Source: Pseudomonadota bacterium (GTDB lineage: Bacteria > Pseudomonadota > Alphaproteobacteria > Rhizobiales > Xanthobacteraceae). Taken from it: 20,772 bases of DNA. Shown here one piece after another: positions 9,240 to 15,502 of this stretch (within the stretch, counting starts at the first letter, position 1; every line of letters starts with the position of its first letter). The stretch covers positions 1 through 20,772 of the forward strand of contig JAEWHT010000405.1 of NCBI GenBank assembly GCA_023387695.1, given 5' to 3'. The notes under the pieces are model-generated. The model did no database searches, was not told the DNA's origin, and was given only the letters and a program-made list of their open reading frames with translations. The translations under genes were made by a program, and so were the position numbers.

Positions 9240-9265
9240 GAGGCGGGGGAGGAGAGCTTAGGCGT

Positions 9266-10681
9266 TTATTCCTGAAGCTGGCGCTTCAGCGATTCCACTT
9301 CCTCGGACAGCGCGTTGTCCTTGGAAACCAGTGCCTCGATCTTGCGCACGGCGTGCAGCACGGTGGTGTGGTCGCGGCCACCGAAGCGGCGGCCGATCTC
9401 CGGCAGCGAGCGCAGGGTCAGCGTCTTGGCGAGGTACATCGCCACCTGGCGCGGCCGCACCACATTGGCGGTCCGGCGCGAGGAGAGGAGGTCGGAGCGG
9501 CTGACATTATATTGCCGCGCCACCACGCGCTGGATGTCCTCGATCTTGATCCGCTTCGGCTCCTGCGGCCGGATCAAATCGCGCACCTCGTGCTCAGCCA
9601 TCTCCAGCGTCACCGGCCGGTTGTTGAGCTTGGAGTGAGCCAGGAGGCGGTTGATCGCGCCTTCGAGGTCGCGGCCGTTATGGGTGATGGCACGCGCCAG
9701 ATAGGTGAGAACCTCCTCGGGCACGTCGAAGGTCGCATGATGGGTGCGGGCGGCTGCGACGCGCGACTTGAGAATGCCGTGGCGCAGCTCTTCGCCGAGC
9801 GAACCCATCTCGACCACGAGGCCACCGGCCAGACGCGAGCGAACGCGATCATCCAGGCTTTCGAGATCGGACGGCGGACGGTCGGCTGCGATCACGACCT
9901 GGCGGCCGGCGTCGATCAGCGCATTCAGCGTGTGGCAGAACTCCGCCTGCGTCGACTTGCCCTGCAGGAACTGCAGGTCGTCGATGACGAGCACGTCGAT
10001 GCCGCGCAGCGCTTCCTTGAACGCGAGCGCCGTCTGCGTCTTCAGCGCGGCGACGAAGCCGTACATGAATTTTTCCGCGGTGAGATAAAGCACCTTGCGC
10101 TCGTTGCCGGAATTGCCGGCCCAGGTCACGGCCTGGAGAAGATGCGTCTTGCCGAGGCCGACACCCGCATGGATGTAAAGCGGATTGAACATGACGGGGT
10201 CGCCGCGGCGACCTTCGGCAACCTGGCGTGCAGCCGCATGCGCCAGCGTGTTGGAACGGCCGACGACGAAGCTCGCAAAGGTCAGGCGCGGATCGAGCGG
10301 CGAGCCGCCGAGCGCATCATGGTTGGCGGAGACCGGCGCGGTCGCGGTCGAGCGCAGCTCCGGCGCAGGCACGCGGCGCGCTTCGACCGGCGCGGGCGCT
10401 TCCTTCGGCTGCACCACAGGGCGCACGGCGGAACGAACAGTCAGATCGATGCGATGCACTTCGGGCATCTCAGCCTGCCAGCACGACAGCACGCGCTCGG
10501 CATAGTGGGCCTGGATCCAGCTCTTCAGGAAGCGGGTCGGCACCGAGAGACGCACGCTCTCGTCCTGCACGCCTTCGAGATCCATGCGCGCGAACCAGCT
10601 CGTATAGACGTCTTCACCAACGTTCGTGCGCAGGCGATTCTTCACGCGGGACCAGCGATCCTGTTCCGATGTCGTCATCAT
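9266..10681 (-). CDS. dnaA: chromosomal replication initiator DnaA
   Basis: DnaA is the AAA+ initiator that binds DnaA boxes and opens the origin. The protein is 471 residues from the ATG at 10681 (MMTTSEQDRWSRVKNRLR); the adjacent ATG at 10678 is equally possible, and a longer frame to 10768 is unlikely because its extra residues do not resemble DnaA. Domain I is about 1-85 (SWFARMDLE, LKSWIQAHY), followed by a Pro/Ala-rich linker to about 130. Domain III (AAA+) has Walker A GVGLGKTH at 173-180, Walker B VLVIDDLQF at 230-238 and an arginine-finger region DDRVRSRLAGG. Domain IV contains the DNA-binding signature GGRDHTTVLHAV (about 434-445). The Shine-Dalgarno is weak. It is followed by its own terminators and preceded by a GANTC-rich, gene-free region that probably carries cell-cycle control. 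Confidence 0.97.
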   Translation of the reverse strand: MMTTSEQDRWSRVKNRLRTNVGEDVYTSWFARMDLEGVQDESVRLSVPTRFLKSWIQAHYAERVLSCWQAEMPEVHRIDLTVRSAVRPVVQPKEAPAPVEARRVPAPELRSTATAPVSANHDALGGSPLDPRLTFASFVVGRSNTLAHAAARQVAEGRRGDPVMFNPLYIHAGVGLGKTHLLQAVTWAGNSGNERKVLYLTAEKFMYGFVAALKTQTALAFKEALRGIDVLVIDDLQFLQGKSTQAEFCHTLNALIDAGRQVVIAADRPPSDLESLDDRVRSRLAGGLVVEMGSLGEELRHGILKSRVAAARTHHATFDVPEEVLTYLARAITHNGRDLEGAINRLLAHSKLNNRPVTLEMAEHEVRDLIRPQEPKRIKIEDIQRVVARQYNVSRSDLLSSRRTANVVRPRQVAMYLAKTLTLRSLPEIGRRFGGRDHTTVLHAVRKIEALVSKDNALSEEVESLKRQLQE

Positions 10682-11853
10682 TTGAAAACTTTTCTTCAGT
10701 GATAAGGTTGCGTTGTGGGCGCCATGCAGGGTTCCTGCCATGCAAGGCGCGACCTCAAGCGAGTCCATCTCCGGGCATAGCTCGACCGTTCGGCGGGATG
10801 CCGCGGGTCAGATCAGCGATGTCAGAGATGGAGGGTTCGCGAGGTCAGCGCGTACTCTGCGCGCCCTCAACAATGGGGGGCTGGGCGCAGGACGGATTGG
10901 AGACGGCATCGTTGGACGATGAAACTTCAGTCAATACCGCGTTGAATCCGTAGGACATGATACCTCCCCGTCCTGCCGTGATTGCTCACGGCAAGGTCCT
11001 GCGTAAAAGAACTCCCGCGCCGTACTCCAGTCGCGGATGTCCTGCCCGTCTGTTCGTGTCGTCCGCTCGGCTTCGCCATCGCGCGTATCGGGGCAGCCTC
11101 AAGATGTCTCTCATGCGCAACGCGCCTGCGGGATCACGAGGATCTCGCTTGGAGACATTCAGACAAAGAGCTACCGTTCCCGCATTGCTGTGGGTTTGGA
11201 CCGACTATCGCTTGTTGAAGCGTCGCCTACGTGCACACCGCCGCCGATTTGCACGCTCGCCCCGTTTCCCAAACCGCGCTGGTCTCAAGATCGTGGGCGC
11301 CGCGAACGACTTAAGGAATACACTAAGCGGAAAGACTCGCAACGAAATTGATTCACACTTGAGGCATCAAAAAACTTGACCAGCGTTAACGCCGCGCACG
11401 AGTTGTTCACAGGCTTGAGACCAAGTTTTTGGATTCGTGCACAGATTCGAAAATGCGGCGTGTCATGTGACAACGAGTCCTCGGCTGCCAAAAAATTTTT
11501 ACAAATTCGTCACGCAAGTCCTGCGCGGACGATTTTTCCAAATGCTTGGCGCCGCTATGTCGATAAGTGATTAGTGAGTCATCGTTTTTTGAGTCTCGTT
11601 TCACAGGGTAACTCCACCGCGAAACGTGTTCCGTGGAAACTACGGTGTGCAGAACTCTTGCGCGCACGCGTTCAACTTAAGCCTATGCCGCAGCGGTTTT
11701 TCGCACCGCACTGAGAGTTTCCGCTGTTGCAGAAACAACGACAGGTAAAATTACGGACGCAGCATAGCGAAGACGAGGAGACTCTTCCAACGAATGATGG
11801 GTCGCTGAAAGACCGCAAGCGTGAATTGTGCGAACCTGAATTGTGACAGGCAA
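10682..11853. other. long gene-free region upstream of dnaA, GANTC-rich
   Basis: About 1.17 kb between dnaA and the rpsT terminator with no credible gene; the frames present have Arg/Ser-rich, low-information composition. The part from about 11340 to 11640 is locally AT-richer (A/T tracts near 11371, 11425, 11490, 11531, 11585) than the surrounding GC-rich sequence. Seven GANTC sites lie at 11334, 11350, 11432, 11444, 11475, 11576 and 11591, with others at 10761, 10944 and 11780. DnaA-box-like sites are degenerate: TTGTTCACA (11403-11411) and TGTGCAGAA (11646-11654) each differ from consensus at two positions. Other structure: palindrome GCGTTAACGC (11383-11392), hairpin GCCGTGA-TTGC-TCACGGC (10975-10992), and a direct repeat TGAATTGTG (11822, 11837). 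It is probably the dnaA control region; whether it includes oriC cannot be decided here. Confidence 0.6.
11334..11595. promoter_or_regulatory. cluster of seven GANTC (CcrM) sites upstream of dnaA
   Basis: GACTC 11334, GATTC 11350, 11432 and 11444, and GAGTC 11475, 11576 and 11591 fall within 262 bp; about one would be expected by base composition. GANTC is the CcrM methylation site in alphaproteobacteria, and methylation of the dnaA promoter is known to couple dnaA expression to replication in Caulobacter. That this applies here is inference. Confidence 0.55.
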
Positions 11854-11879
11854 CAAAAAGCCCGGCGCGAAGCCGGGCT
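11854..11879 (-). terminator. intrinsic terminator after rpsT
   Basis: On the minus strand AGCCCGGC pairs perfectly with GCCGGGCT (11872-11879 with 11859-11866) around a 5-nt loop, followed immediately by TTTTTG. It ends rpsT transcription about 75 bp after the stop. Confidence 0.9.
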
Positions 11880-11953
11880 GATTGAGAGCATGATGTTCGA
11901 TTGCGTCAGCCGATCGAAGGACTCGATCGCGTGTCGAACTTTACTTCGCGAAA

Positions 11954-12220
11954 TTACTTGGCCAGCTTGGCGATCTGCGCGGTGAGGCGCGAGACTTTGC
12001 GGCTGGCGTTGTTCTTGTGAATGATGTTGCGCTGGGCGGCCTTCATCAGTGCGGGCTCGGCAGCGGCCAGCGCCTTCGCGGCGGCGGCGCGATCGCCGGT
12101 CTTGATGGCTTCTTCGACGTTACGCACGGCACCGCGCATCTGGGTGCGGCGCGACTTGTTGACGGCGGTGCGGCGGGCGATCTTGCGCGTCGCTTTCTTG
12201 GCGGAGGTGGTGTTGGCCAT
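11954..12220 (-). CDS. rpsT: 30S ribosomal protein S20
   Basis: S20 binds 16S rRNA early in assembly of the small ribosomal subunit. The protein is 88 residues, highly basic and Ala-rich, starting MANTTSAKKATRKIARR and containing RNIIHKNNASRKVSRL near the C-terminus, a typical S20 signature. The ATG at 12220 is preceded by AAAGGA about 10 nt upstream. It is transcribed alone: a strong promoter lies at 12434-12462 and an intrinsic terminator at 11854-11879. Its position next to dnaA is common in alphaproteobacteria. The leader of about 200 nt is long for a single short gene and may be a site of translational feedback, as known for S20 in enteric bacteria. Confidence 0.97.
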   Translation of the reverse strand: MANTTSAKKATRKIARRTAVNKSRRTQMRGAVRNVEEAIKTGDRAAAAKALAAAEPALMKAAQRNIIHKNNASRKVSRLTAQIAKLAK

Positions 12221-12433
12221 GGTCTCAATGTCCTTTGCGGGTACCGGTCGCGTCTTGGTCGGGTAGCGCCGGCAGCTTGACCGCGGAATCGACGCTCGGA
12301 TTTAGGGTGTTCGGTTGCTGGGCCGTTCCCGGAACATGAGCGATGGCCTTGCGGCTATCTCTGAGGCCCCAAAGAGCCTGCAACTGCTCAAAGAACAGCG
12401 GCGGCAGGATTGCGCCCACCGCCAGTTGGCGCC

Positions 12434-12462
12434 CTTATAGAGGGGGTCTTGGGCACCGTCAA
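12434..12462 (-). promoter_or_regulatory. sigma-70-type promoter of rpsT
   Basis: On the minus strand TTGACG (12457-12462) and TATAAG (12434-12439) are separated by exactly 17 bp, the best promoter match in the window and fitting for a ribosomal protein gene. Transcription would begin near 12427, giving a leader of about 205 nt. Confidence 0.8.
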
Positions 12463-12464
12463 CG

Positions 12465-12494
12465 CTTTAGGGGCTGGAAAAGCAGGCCCTAAAG
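12465..12494. repeat. inverted repeat just upstream of the rpsT promoter
   Basis: CTTTAGGGGC and GCCCTAAAG face each other with a single bulged base around a short A-rich loop. Each arm is followed outward by a GTCAAC/GTCAA copy, so the -35 TTGACG is mirrored by a second TTGACG at 12498-12503 on the minus strand. It could be a regulator site or a folded upstream element; no protein is identified. Confidence 0.4.
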
Positions 12495-12527
12495 AGCGTC
12501 AACGGGGGGCGTAACGCCCTGATGAGG

Positions 12528-12556
12528 TTGAATTTCTGCCGTCTCTTGGCTATTGC
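12528..12556 (+). promoter_or_regulatory. candidate promoter for the 105-residue membrane protein
   Basis: TTGAAT (12528-12533) and TATTGC (12551-12556) are 17 bp apart and end about 50 bp before the ATG at 12608. The spacing is ideal; the -10 match is moderate. Confidence 0.4.
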
Positions 12557-12607
12557 CTGACGGCGTTTATTGGGGTCGTCCGATCGGGTGACCATATTGG
12601 GTGTGGC

Positions 12608-12925
12608 ATGATCCGCGGCTTTTTTCGACTGATTGGCTTGTTGCTGCTGGCCTGCGGGTTCTTCTTCATGGTCTATGACGGCGCCCGCTGGGTGGCCGAC
12701 CAGACCCTGCGCTTCACCCGATTCGGCCAGTTCTGGAACGACATCAACCAGGCCAGCCAGTCCGCCTTCAGGACCTGGGTCGAGGCCAAGGCGCCCTGGC
12801 TCTGGACCTCGGTGATCCGCCTGGTGCTGGACCAGCCGGTGTTCGCCGTCCTCGGCTTGCTCGGCATCCTCCTGATGATCCTGTTTCGCCCCCGCAAGCC
12901 GCTGATTGGCTATTCCCGAGACTGA
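12608..12925 (+). CDS. small two-helix inner-membrane protein, unknown function
   Basis: 105 residues. A hydrophobic helix at about 5-23 (FFRLIGLLLLACGFFFMVY) and another at about 76-93 (QPVFAVLGLLGILLMILF) flank a polar middle segment rich in Trp and Phe. A basic C-terminal tail (RPRKP) fits the cytoplasmic side, so both termini are probably cytoplasmic with a periplasmic loop of about 50 residues. The ATG at 12608 has no strong Shine-Dalgarno, but the frame has typical codon use and a candidate promoter upstream. I recognise no named family. It points the same way as msrA, 190 bp downstream, with a tandem repeat between them. A minus-strand frame over the same bases lacks any feature. Confidence 0.75.
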   Translation: MIRGFFRLIGLLLLACGFFFMVYDGARWVADQTLRFTRFGQFWNDINQASQSAFRTWVEAKAPWLWTSVIRLVLDQPVFAVLGLLGILLMILFRPRKPLIGYSRD

Positions 12926-12988
12926 TCTTCAGTTCTCGCCGGGACTGATCTTCAGTTCCCGCCGGGATTGAGCTTCAATTCCCGCCGG
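12920..12988. repeat. three-copy 23-bp tandem repeat starting over a stop codon
   Basis: Units at 12920-12942, 12943-12965 and 12966-12988 share the pattern GA(C/T)TGA-CTTCA-TTC-CGCCGG, with one to four differences between copies, and a partial fourth copy (GATTGAGA) follows. The first unit includes the last Asp codon and TGA stop of the membrane protein gene, so each copy carries an embedded TGA. It could have arisen by slippage and may vary in copy number between strains. Confidence 0.85.
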
Positions 12989-13114
12989 GATTGAGAGACG
13001 GCGTAACAAGACTGCCGTTCCTTCCGTAGAGACCTATATTCCCACCTGATGGCGACTGCGCCGCCCGAGCAACTGGCTCAGGCGTGCGGCAGCTCGTTTC
13101 ACGGAGATCCCATC

Positions 13115-13771
13115 ATGCTGTTCATGCGCAAGTCCACCGCATTGCCGAGCGCAGCCGACGCGCTGCCCGGCCGTGCGCAAGCCATTCCGACCGCGAGCAT
13201 CCATTTCGTCAACGGTGCCAAGTTGCAGCCGCCTTATCCCGCGGGTTTCGAGCAGGCCGTGTTCGGGCTCGGCTGCTTCTGGGGTGCCGAGCGCAAATTC
13301 TGGGAGCTCGGCGACGGCATCTATTCCACCGCGGTCGGCTATGCCGGCGGCCACACGCCGAATCCGACCTATGAAGAGACCTGTTCGGGACGCACCGGCC
13401 ATACCGAAGTGGTGCTGGTTGTGTTCGATCCGAAGAAGATACCTTACGAGAAGCTGCTGAAGACGTTCTGGGAGAACCACGACCCGACGCAGGGTATGCG
13501 TCAGGGTAACGATGTCGGCACACAATATCGGAGTGCGATATATACCTATTCCGATGCGCAGAAGACGGCTGCCGACGCGTCGAAGGCGCTCTACCAGAAG
13601 GCCCTCGGTGCAAAGGGCTTGGGGGCCATCACCACCGAGGTCGCACCCGCCGGCGCGTTCTATTTCGCCGAGGACTACCACCAGCAATATCTGGCGAAGA
13701 ACCCCGCCGGCTATTGCGGCCTCGGCGGCACCGGCGTGTCGTGCCCGATCGGTGTGGGTGTGAGCGCGTAA
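13115..13771 (+). CDS. msrA: peptide methionine sulfoxide reductase A
   Basis: MsrA reduces the S-epimer of methionine sulfoxide in proteins and free methionine, using thioredoxin. The protein is 218 residues. The catalytic motif GCFWGAER places the nucleophile at C54, and two resolving cysteines lie in the C-terminal GYCGLGGTGVSC (C201 and C210), the same three-cysteine arrangement as the long MsrA enzymes such as that of E. coli. The substrate-binding stretch AVGYAGGHTPNPTYEETCSGRTGHTE is intact. The ATG at 13115 is chosen because GGAGA lies 8 nt upstream; the frame extends back to 13049 without a ribosome-binding site. There is no export signal, so it is cytoplasmic. It is followed by a palindromic repeat that may end transcription. 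Confidence 0.96.
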   Translation: MLFMRKSTALPSAADALPGRAQAIPTASIHFVNGAKLQPPYPAGFEQAVFGLGCFWGAERKFWELGDGIYSTAVGYAGGHTPNPTYEETCSGRTGHTEVVLVVFDPKKIPYEKLLKTFWENHDPTQGMRQGNDVGTQYRSAIYTYSDAQKTAADASKALYQKALGAKGLGAITTEVAPAGAFYFAEDYHQQYLAKNPAGYCGLGGTGVSCPIGVGVSA

Positions 13772-13794
13772 GCGCGGGTCCGATTTCGGTGCAC

Positions 13795-13921
13795 CTCTCC
13801 CGCTTGCGGGAGAGGTCGCATTGCATCGGAGATGCAATGCGGGTGAGGGTTCTCTCCTCTAGGGGAGTGTCCCATTGCGGAAGCACCCTCTCCCCAACCC
13901 TCTCCCGCAGGCGGGAGAGGG
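13795..13921. repeat. multi-hairpin palindromic intergenic element after msrA
   Basis: Three hairpins in 127 bp: CTCTCCCGC/GCGGGAGAG (13795-13814), GCATTGCATC-GGA-GATGCAATGC (13818-13840, a perfect 10-bp stem), and CCCTCTCCCGC-AG-GCGGGAGAGGG (13898-13921, a perfect 11-bp stem). A weaker CTCC-TCTAGG-GGAG palindrome lies between them (near 13855). The first and last share the same CTCTCCCGC arm, so the two ends can also pair with each other. This is a known type of dispersed repeat in rhizobial genomes. Confidence 0.8.
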
Positions 13922-14025
13922 AGCGCACCGCGTCCTAGACGCGCAGCGCCGTTCCGCCCCCCTCAACCCTTTATTAACCATAACCGGTGCATCACTGGAG
14001 CTGTCTCCTTTTCAGGGATGGTCCG

Positions 14026-14766
14026 GTGCGAGTTCTGCGCGCGTTTCGATGGTCGATCTTGGCAGCGTCCGCCGCGCTGGCCCTGGGCGGCTGCATGCAA
14101 ACCGCCGGCCCCGTCGCCTATGTCCAGCCGCGCCCCGATCTGGACACCATGGCCTATGGCCAGCCCTACAGCGCGCCGCAGCCGGTCGTGGTCGCCAACA
14201 ACGGTGGCGGCGCCATTGCCGCGCTCAGCAATTCCTTTGCCTCGGGTCCCGCACCCGTTCCGGTCGCCTATGGCGGACCCGTGATGGCCGCGCCCGTTCG
14301 TTACGATGCCTCCTATCACCTCGATGCCGGCGACAAGCTGCGCGTCGTGGTCTATGGCCAGGAAGGTCTCACCAACAGCTACGCCATCGATGCCGGCGGC
14401 TCCATCACCATGCCGCTGATTGGCACGGTGCCCGCGCGCGGTCGCACTCCGGCGGGTCTCGCCGGAGAAATCGCCGCACGCCTGCGCAATGGCTATATCC
14501 GCGAACCTTCGGTGGCCGTGGAAATCGAATCCTATCGCCCGTTCTTCATTCTCGGTGAAGTCGCAGCTCCCGGCCAATATCCCTATGTGCCGAACATGAC
14601 GGTCGAGAGTGCTGTCGCAATTGCCGGCGGCTTCTCGCCGCGCGCCAAACGCGACGTGGTCACCGTCACGCATACCGAGAATGGTGGTGCCATGCGCGCC
14701 GTCGTGCCGCTCGGCACGCCTGTCAGCCCCGGCGACACCGTGTTCGTCGGCGAACGCTGGTTCTAG
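14026..14766 (+). CDS. polysaccharide export lipoprotein (Wza/GumB type)
   Basis: Predicted outer-membrane-linked component that guides capsular or exopolysaccharide out of the cell. From GTG 14026 the protein is 246 residues, with a lipoprotein signal (VRVLRAFRWSILAASAALALGG-C, modified C23). A GTG at 13987 would add 13 residues but lacks the AGGGA found 7 nt before 14026. A linker (24-90) leads into a Poly_export domain at about 96-168 (YHLDAGDKLRVVVYGQ, GSITMPLIGTVPARGRT, REPSVAVEIESYRP) and one SLBB-like beta-grasp domain at about 172-220 (FFILGEVAAPGQYPYVPNMTV). It is shorter than E. coli Wza and lacks the C-terminal pore helix, like many rhizobial homologues. No glycosyltransferase or Wzc-like kinase is next to it, so the polymer cannot be named. 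Confidence 0.9.
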   Translation: MRVLRAFRWSILAASAALALGGCMQTAGPVAYVQPRPDLDTMAYGQPYSAPQPVVVANNGGGAIAALSNSFASGPAPVPVAYGGPVMAAPVRYDASYHLDAGDKLRVVVYGQEGLTNSYAIDAGGSITMPLIGTVPARGRTPAGLAGEIAARLRNGYIREPSVAVEIESYRPFFILGEVAAPGQYPYVPNMTVESAVAIAGGFSPRAKRDVVTVTHTENGGAMRAVVPLGTPVSPGDTVFVGERWF

Positions 14767-14784
14767 ACACGCGCCGCGCGTCGT

Positions 14785-15267
14785 TCACCGTCTGAAATCC
14801 AGCCGCCCGTTCGGAAAGCATCCGTCGATCCGCGTGGCATTGACGACGAGCCCGATCCATGGCCGCATGATCGCGGGATTGGTCAGGTTGATATACTTCC
14901 CGATCAAGGACGTGCCGCTCTCGCGCACAGCATCGATCAGCCCGTGCCGTCGGCCGTTGTCCCAATCGAACCGCAGATAGATCCGCATCCCCGCGACGCG
15001 GATCTCCGCGCGGCCCTGCTTCCATATCTCCGGCGTGTCGCCTGCAATGGTCGGATCGGCGCCACCGTTCCAGCGGCTCGCCCAAGTGCCTTCGAGCGGG
15101 TCGACGATTGCAGGAATGGTCGCCCAATGCGCCGCATTGCCGTCGGCAGCATCGCCGGCAAGCGACGCTGATATGGCATAGTGCATGACCCCGGCATCGC
15201 CGGGGGCCGGCACGTCCATGGTGCCAAAGGGGTTGCGAATGACGAGGTTCGTATTGGCCTGCTGCAT
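14785..15267 (-). CDS. conserved protein of unknown function, 160 residues
   Basis: I do not recognise the family. No signal peptide or membrane segment is visible, so it is probably cytoplasmic. It is rich in Trp and Gly with alternating polar/hydrophobic stretches, suggesting a beta-rich fold; segments such as LEGTWASRWNGG, IWKQGRAEIRVAGMRIYLRFDW and GLIDAVRESGTSLIGKYINL look like conserved cores and are typical coding sequence. The start at 15267 (MQQANTNLVIRNPFG) is chosen because GGGAGA lies 5 nt upstream; the frame extends to 15333 without such a signal. It is convergent with the polysaccharide export gene, 18 bp from stop to stop, and separated from the next gene by palindromic repeats. 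Confidence 0.75.
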   Translation of the reverse strand: MQQANTNLVIRNPFGTMDVPAPGDAGVMHYAISASLAGDAADGNAAHWATIPAIVDPLEGTWASRWNGGADPTIAGDTPEIWKQGRAEIRVAGMRIYLRFDWDNGRRHGLIDAVRESGTSLIGKYINLTNPAIMRPWIGLVVNATRIDGCFPNGRLDFRR

Positions 15268-15348
15268 GACGCTCTCCCGGCGTGAACTGGCTCGATCAGC
15301 CAGCTCTATCGCCGTGCGGCGTGATGCAGCCACCCGATTCCTGCTCGT

Positions 15349-15485
15349 GTCATTCCGGGGCGCGTGTCTTTCCTCTCGTCATTGCGGGGCGCGCGAAGCG
15401 CGAACCCGGAATCCATCGCGCCACCAACTCTGACGCACGATGGATTCCGGGCCTGCACCGCTTCGCGGCGCATCCCGGAATGACG
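15349..15485. repeat. nested palindromic intergenic repeat
   Basis: A full element spans 15378-15485, with ends CGTCATTGCGGGGCG and CATCCCGGAATGACGG. Inside, GAATCCATCG (15409-15418) faces CGATGGATTC (15438-15447), and there are two short GCGCGAAGCGCG and CGCTTCGCGGCG hairpins. A partial copy of the outer end (GTCATTCCGGGGCGCG, 15349-15364) lies just before it, as if one element were interrupted or duplicated. Confidence 0.75.
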
Positions 15486-15502
15486 GAGGAGTGAGACGTG
15501 CG

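Larger units (their letters stand above)
8959..9265. other. dnaA-dnaN intergenic region
   Basis: About 300 bp without a gene. The dnaA-proximal part (9156-9239) carries two minus-strand hairpins that look like tandem terminators. The dnaN-proximal part (8959-9160) should contain the dnaN promoter, for which only weak candidates are visible. A short open frame at 8955-9203 on the minus strand has proline/arginine-rich composition and no recognisable domain, so I do not call it. Confidence 0.5.
12221..12607. other. divergent intergenic region between rpsT and the small membrane protein
   Basis: No gene is supported here. It contains the roughly 200-nt rpsT leader (12221-12428), the rpsT promoter (12434-12462), an inverted repeat (12465-12494), a short GGGCG-TAA-CGCCC hairpin near 12506-12518, and a candidate plus-strand promoter (12528-12556). 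A 64-codon minus-strand frame in the leader (12225-12419) has no recognisable features or ribosome-binding site. Confidence 0.55.

Noticed and set aside
8741..10702. 653-codon plus-strand open frame
   Set aside because: It is antisense to dnaA and the start of dnaN; the composition is Arg/His/Ala-rich with no domain.
10957..11379. 140-codon plus-strand frame in the dnaA upstream region
   Set aside because: Arg/Ser-rich with no domain, weak start context, and it overlaps regulatory-looking sequence; other frames over the same bases look just as random.
11627..11640. parS-like site TGTTCCGTGGAAAC upstream of dnaA
   Set aside because: It resembles the ParB site but lacks two central bases of the 16-bp palindrome, and no parAB genes are nearby.
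11403..11654. A defined oriC with DnaA boxes
   Set aside because: Only sites with two mismatches to TTATCCACA are seen (11403-11411, 11646-11654), unevenly spaced. In many alphaproteobacteria oriC is not beside dnaA, so I do not call an origin.
10682..11853. CtrA-binding sites (TTAA-N7-TTAA) upstream of dnaA
   Set aside because: Single TTAA half-sites occur, but no pair has the required 7-bp spacing.
12920..12988. Possible CRISPR-like direct repeats
   Set aside because: The 23-bp units are directly adjacent with no unique spacers and no cas genes are present; this is a simple tandem repeat.
13987..14025. Upstream GTG start for the polysaccharide export protein
   Set aside because: It would add 13 residues before the signal peptide and lacks a Shine-Dalgarno; GTG 14026 has AGGGA 7 nt upstream and gives a normal lipoprotein signal.
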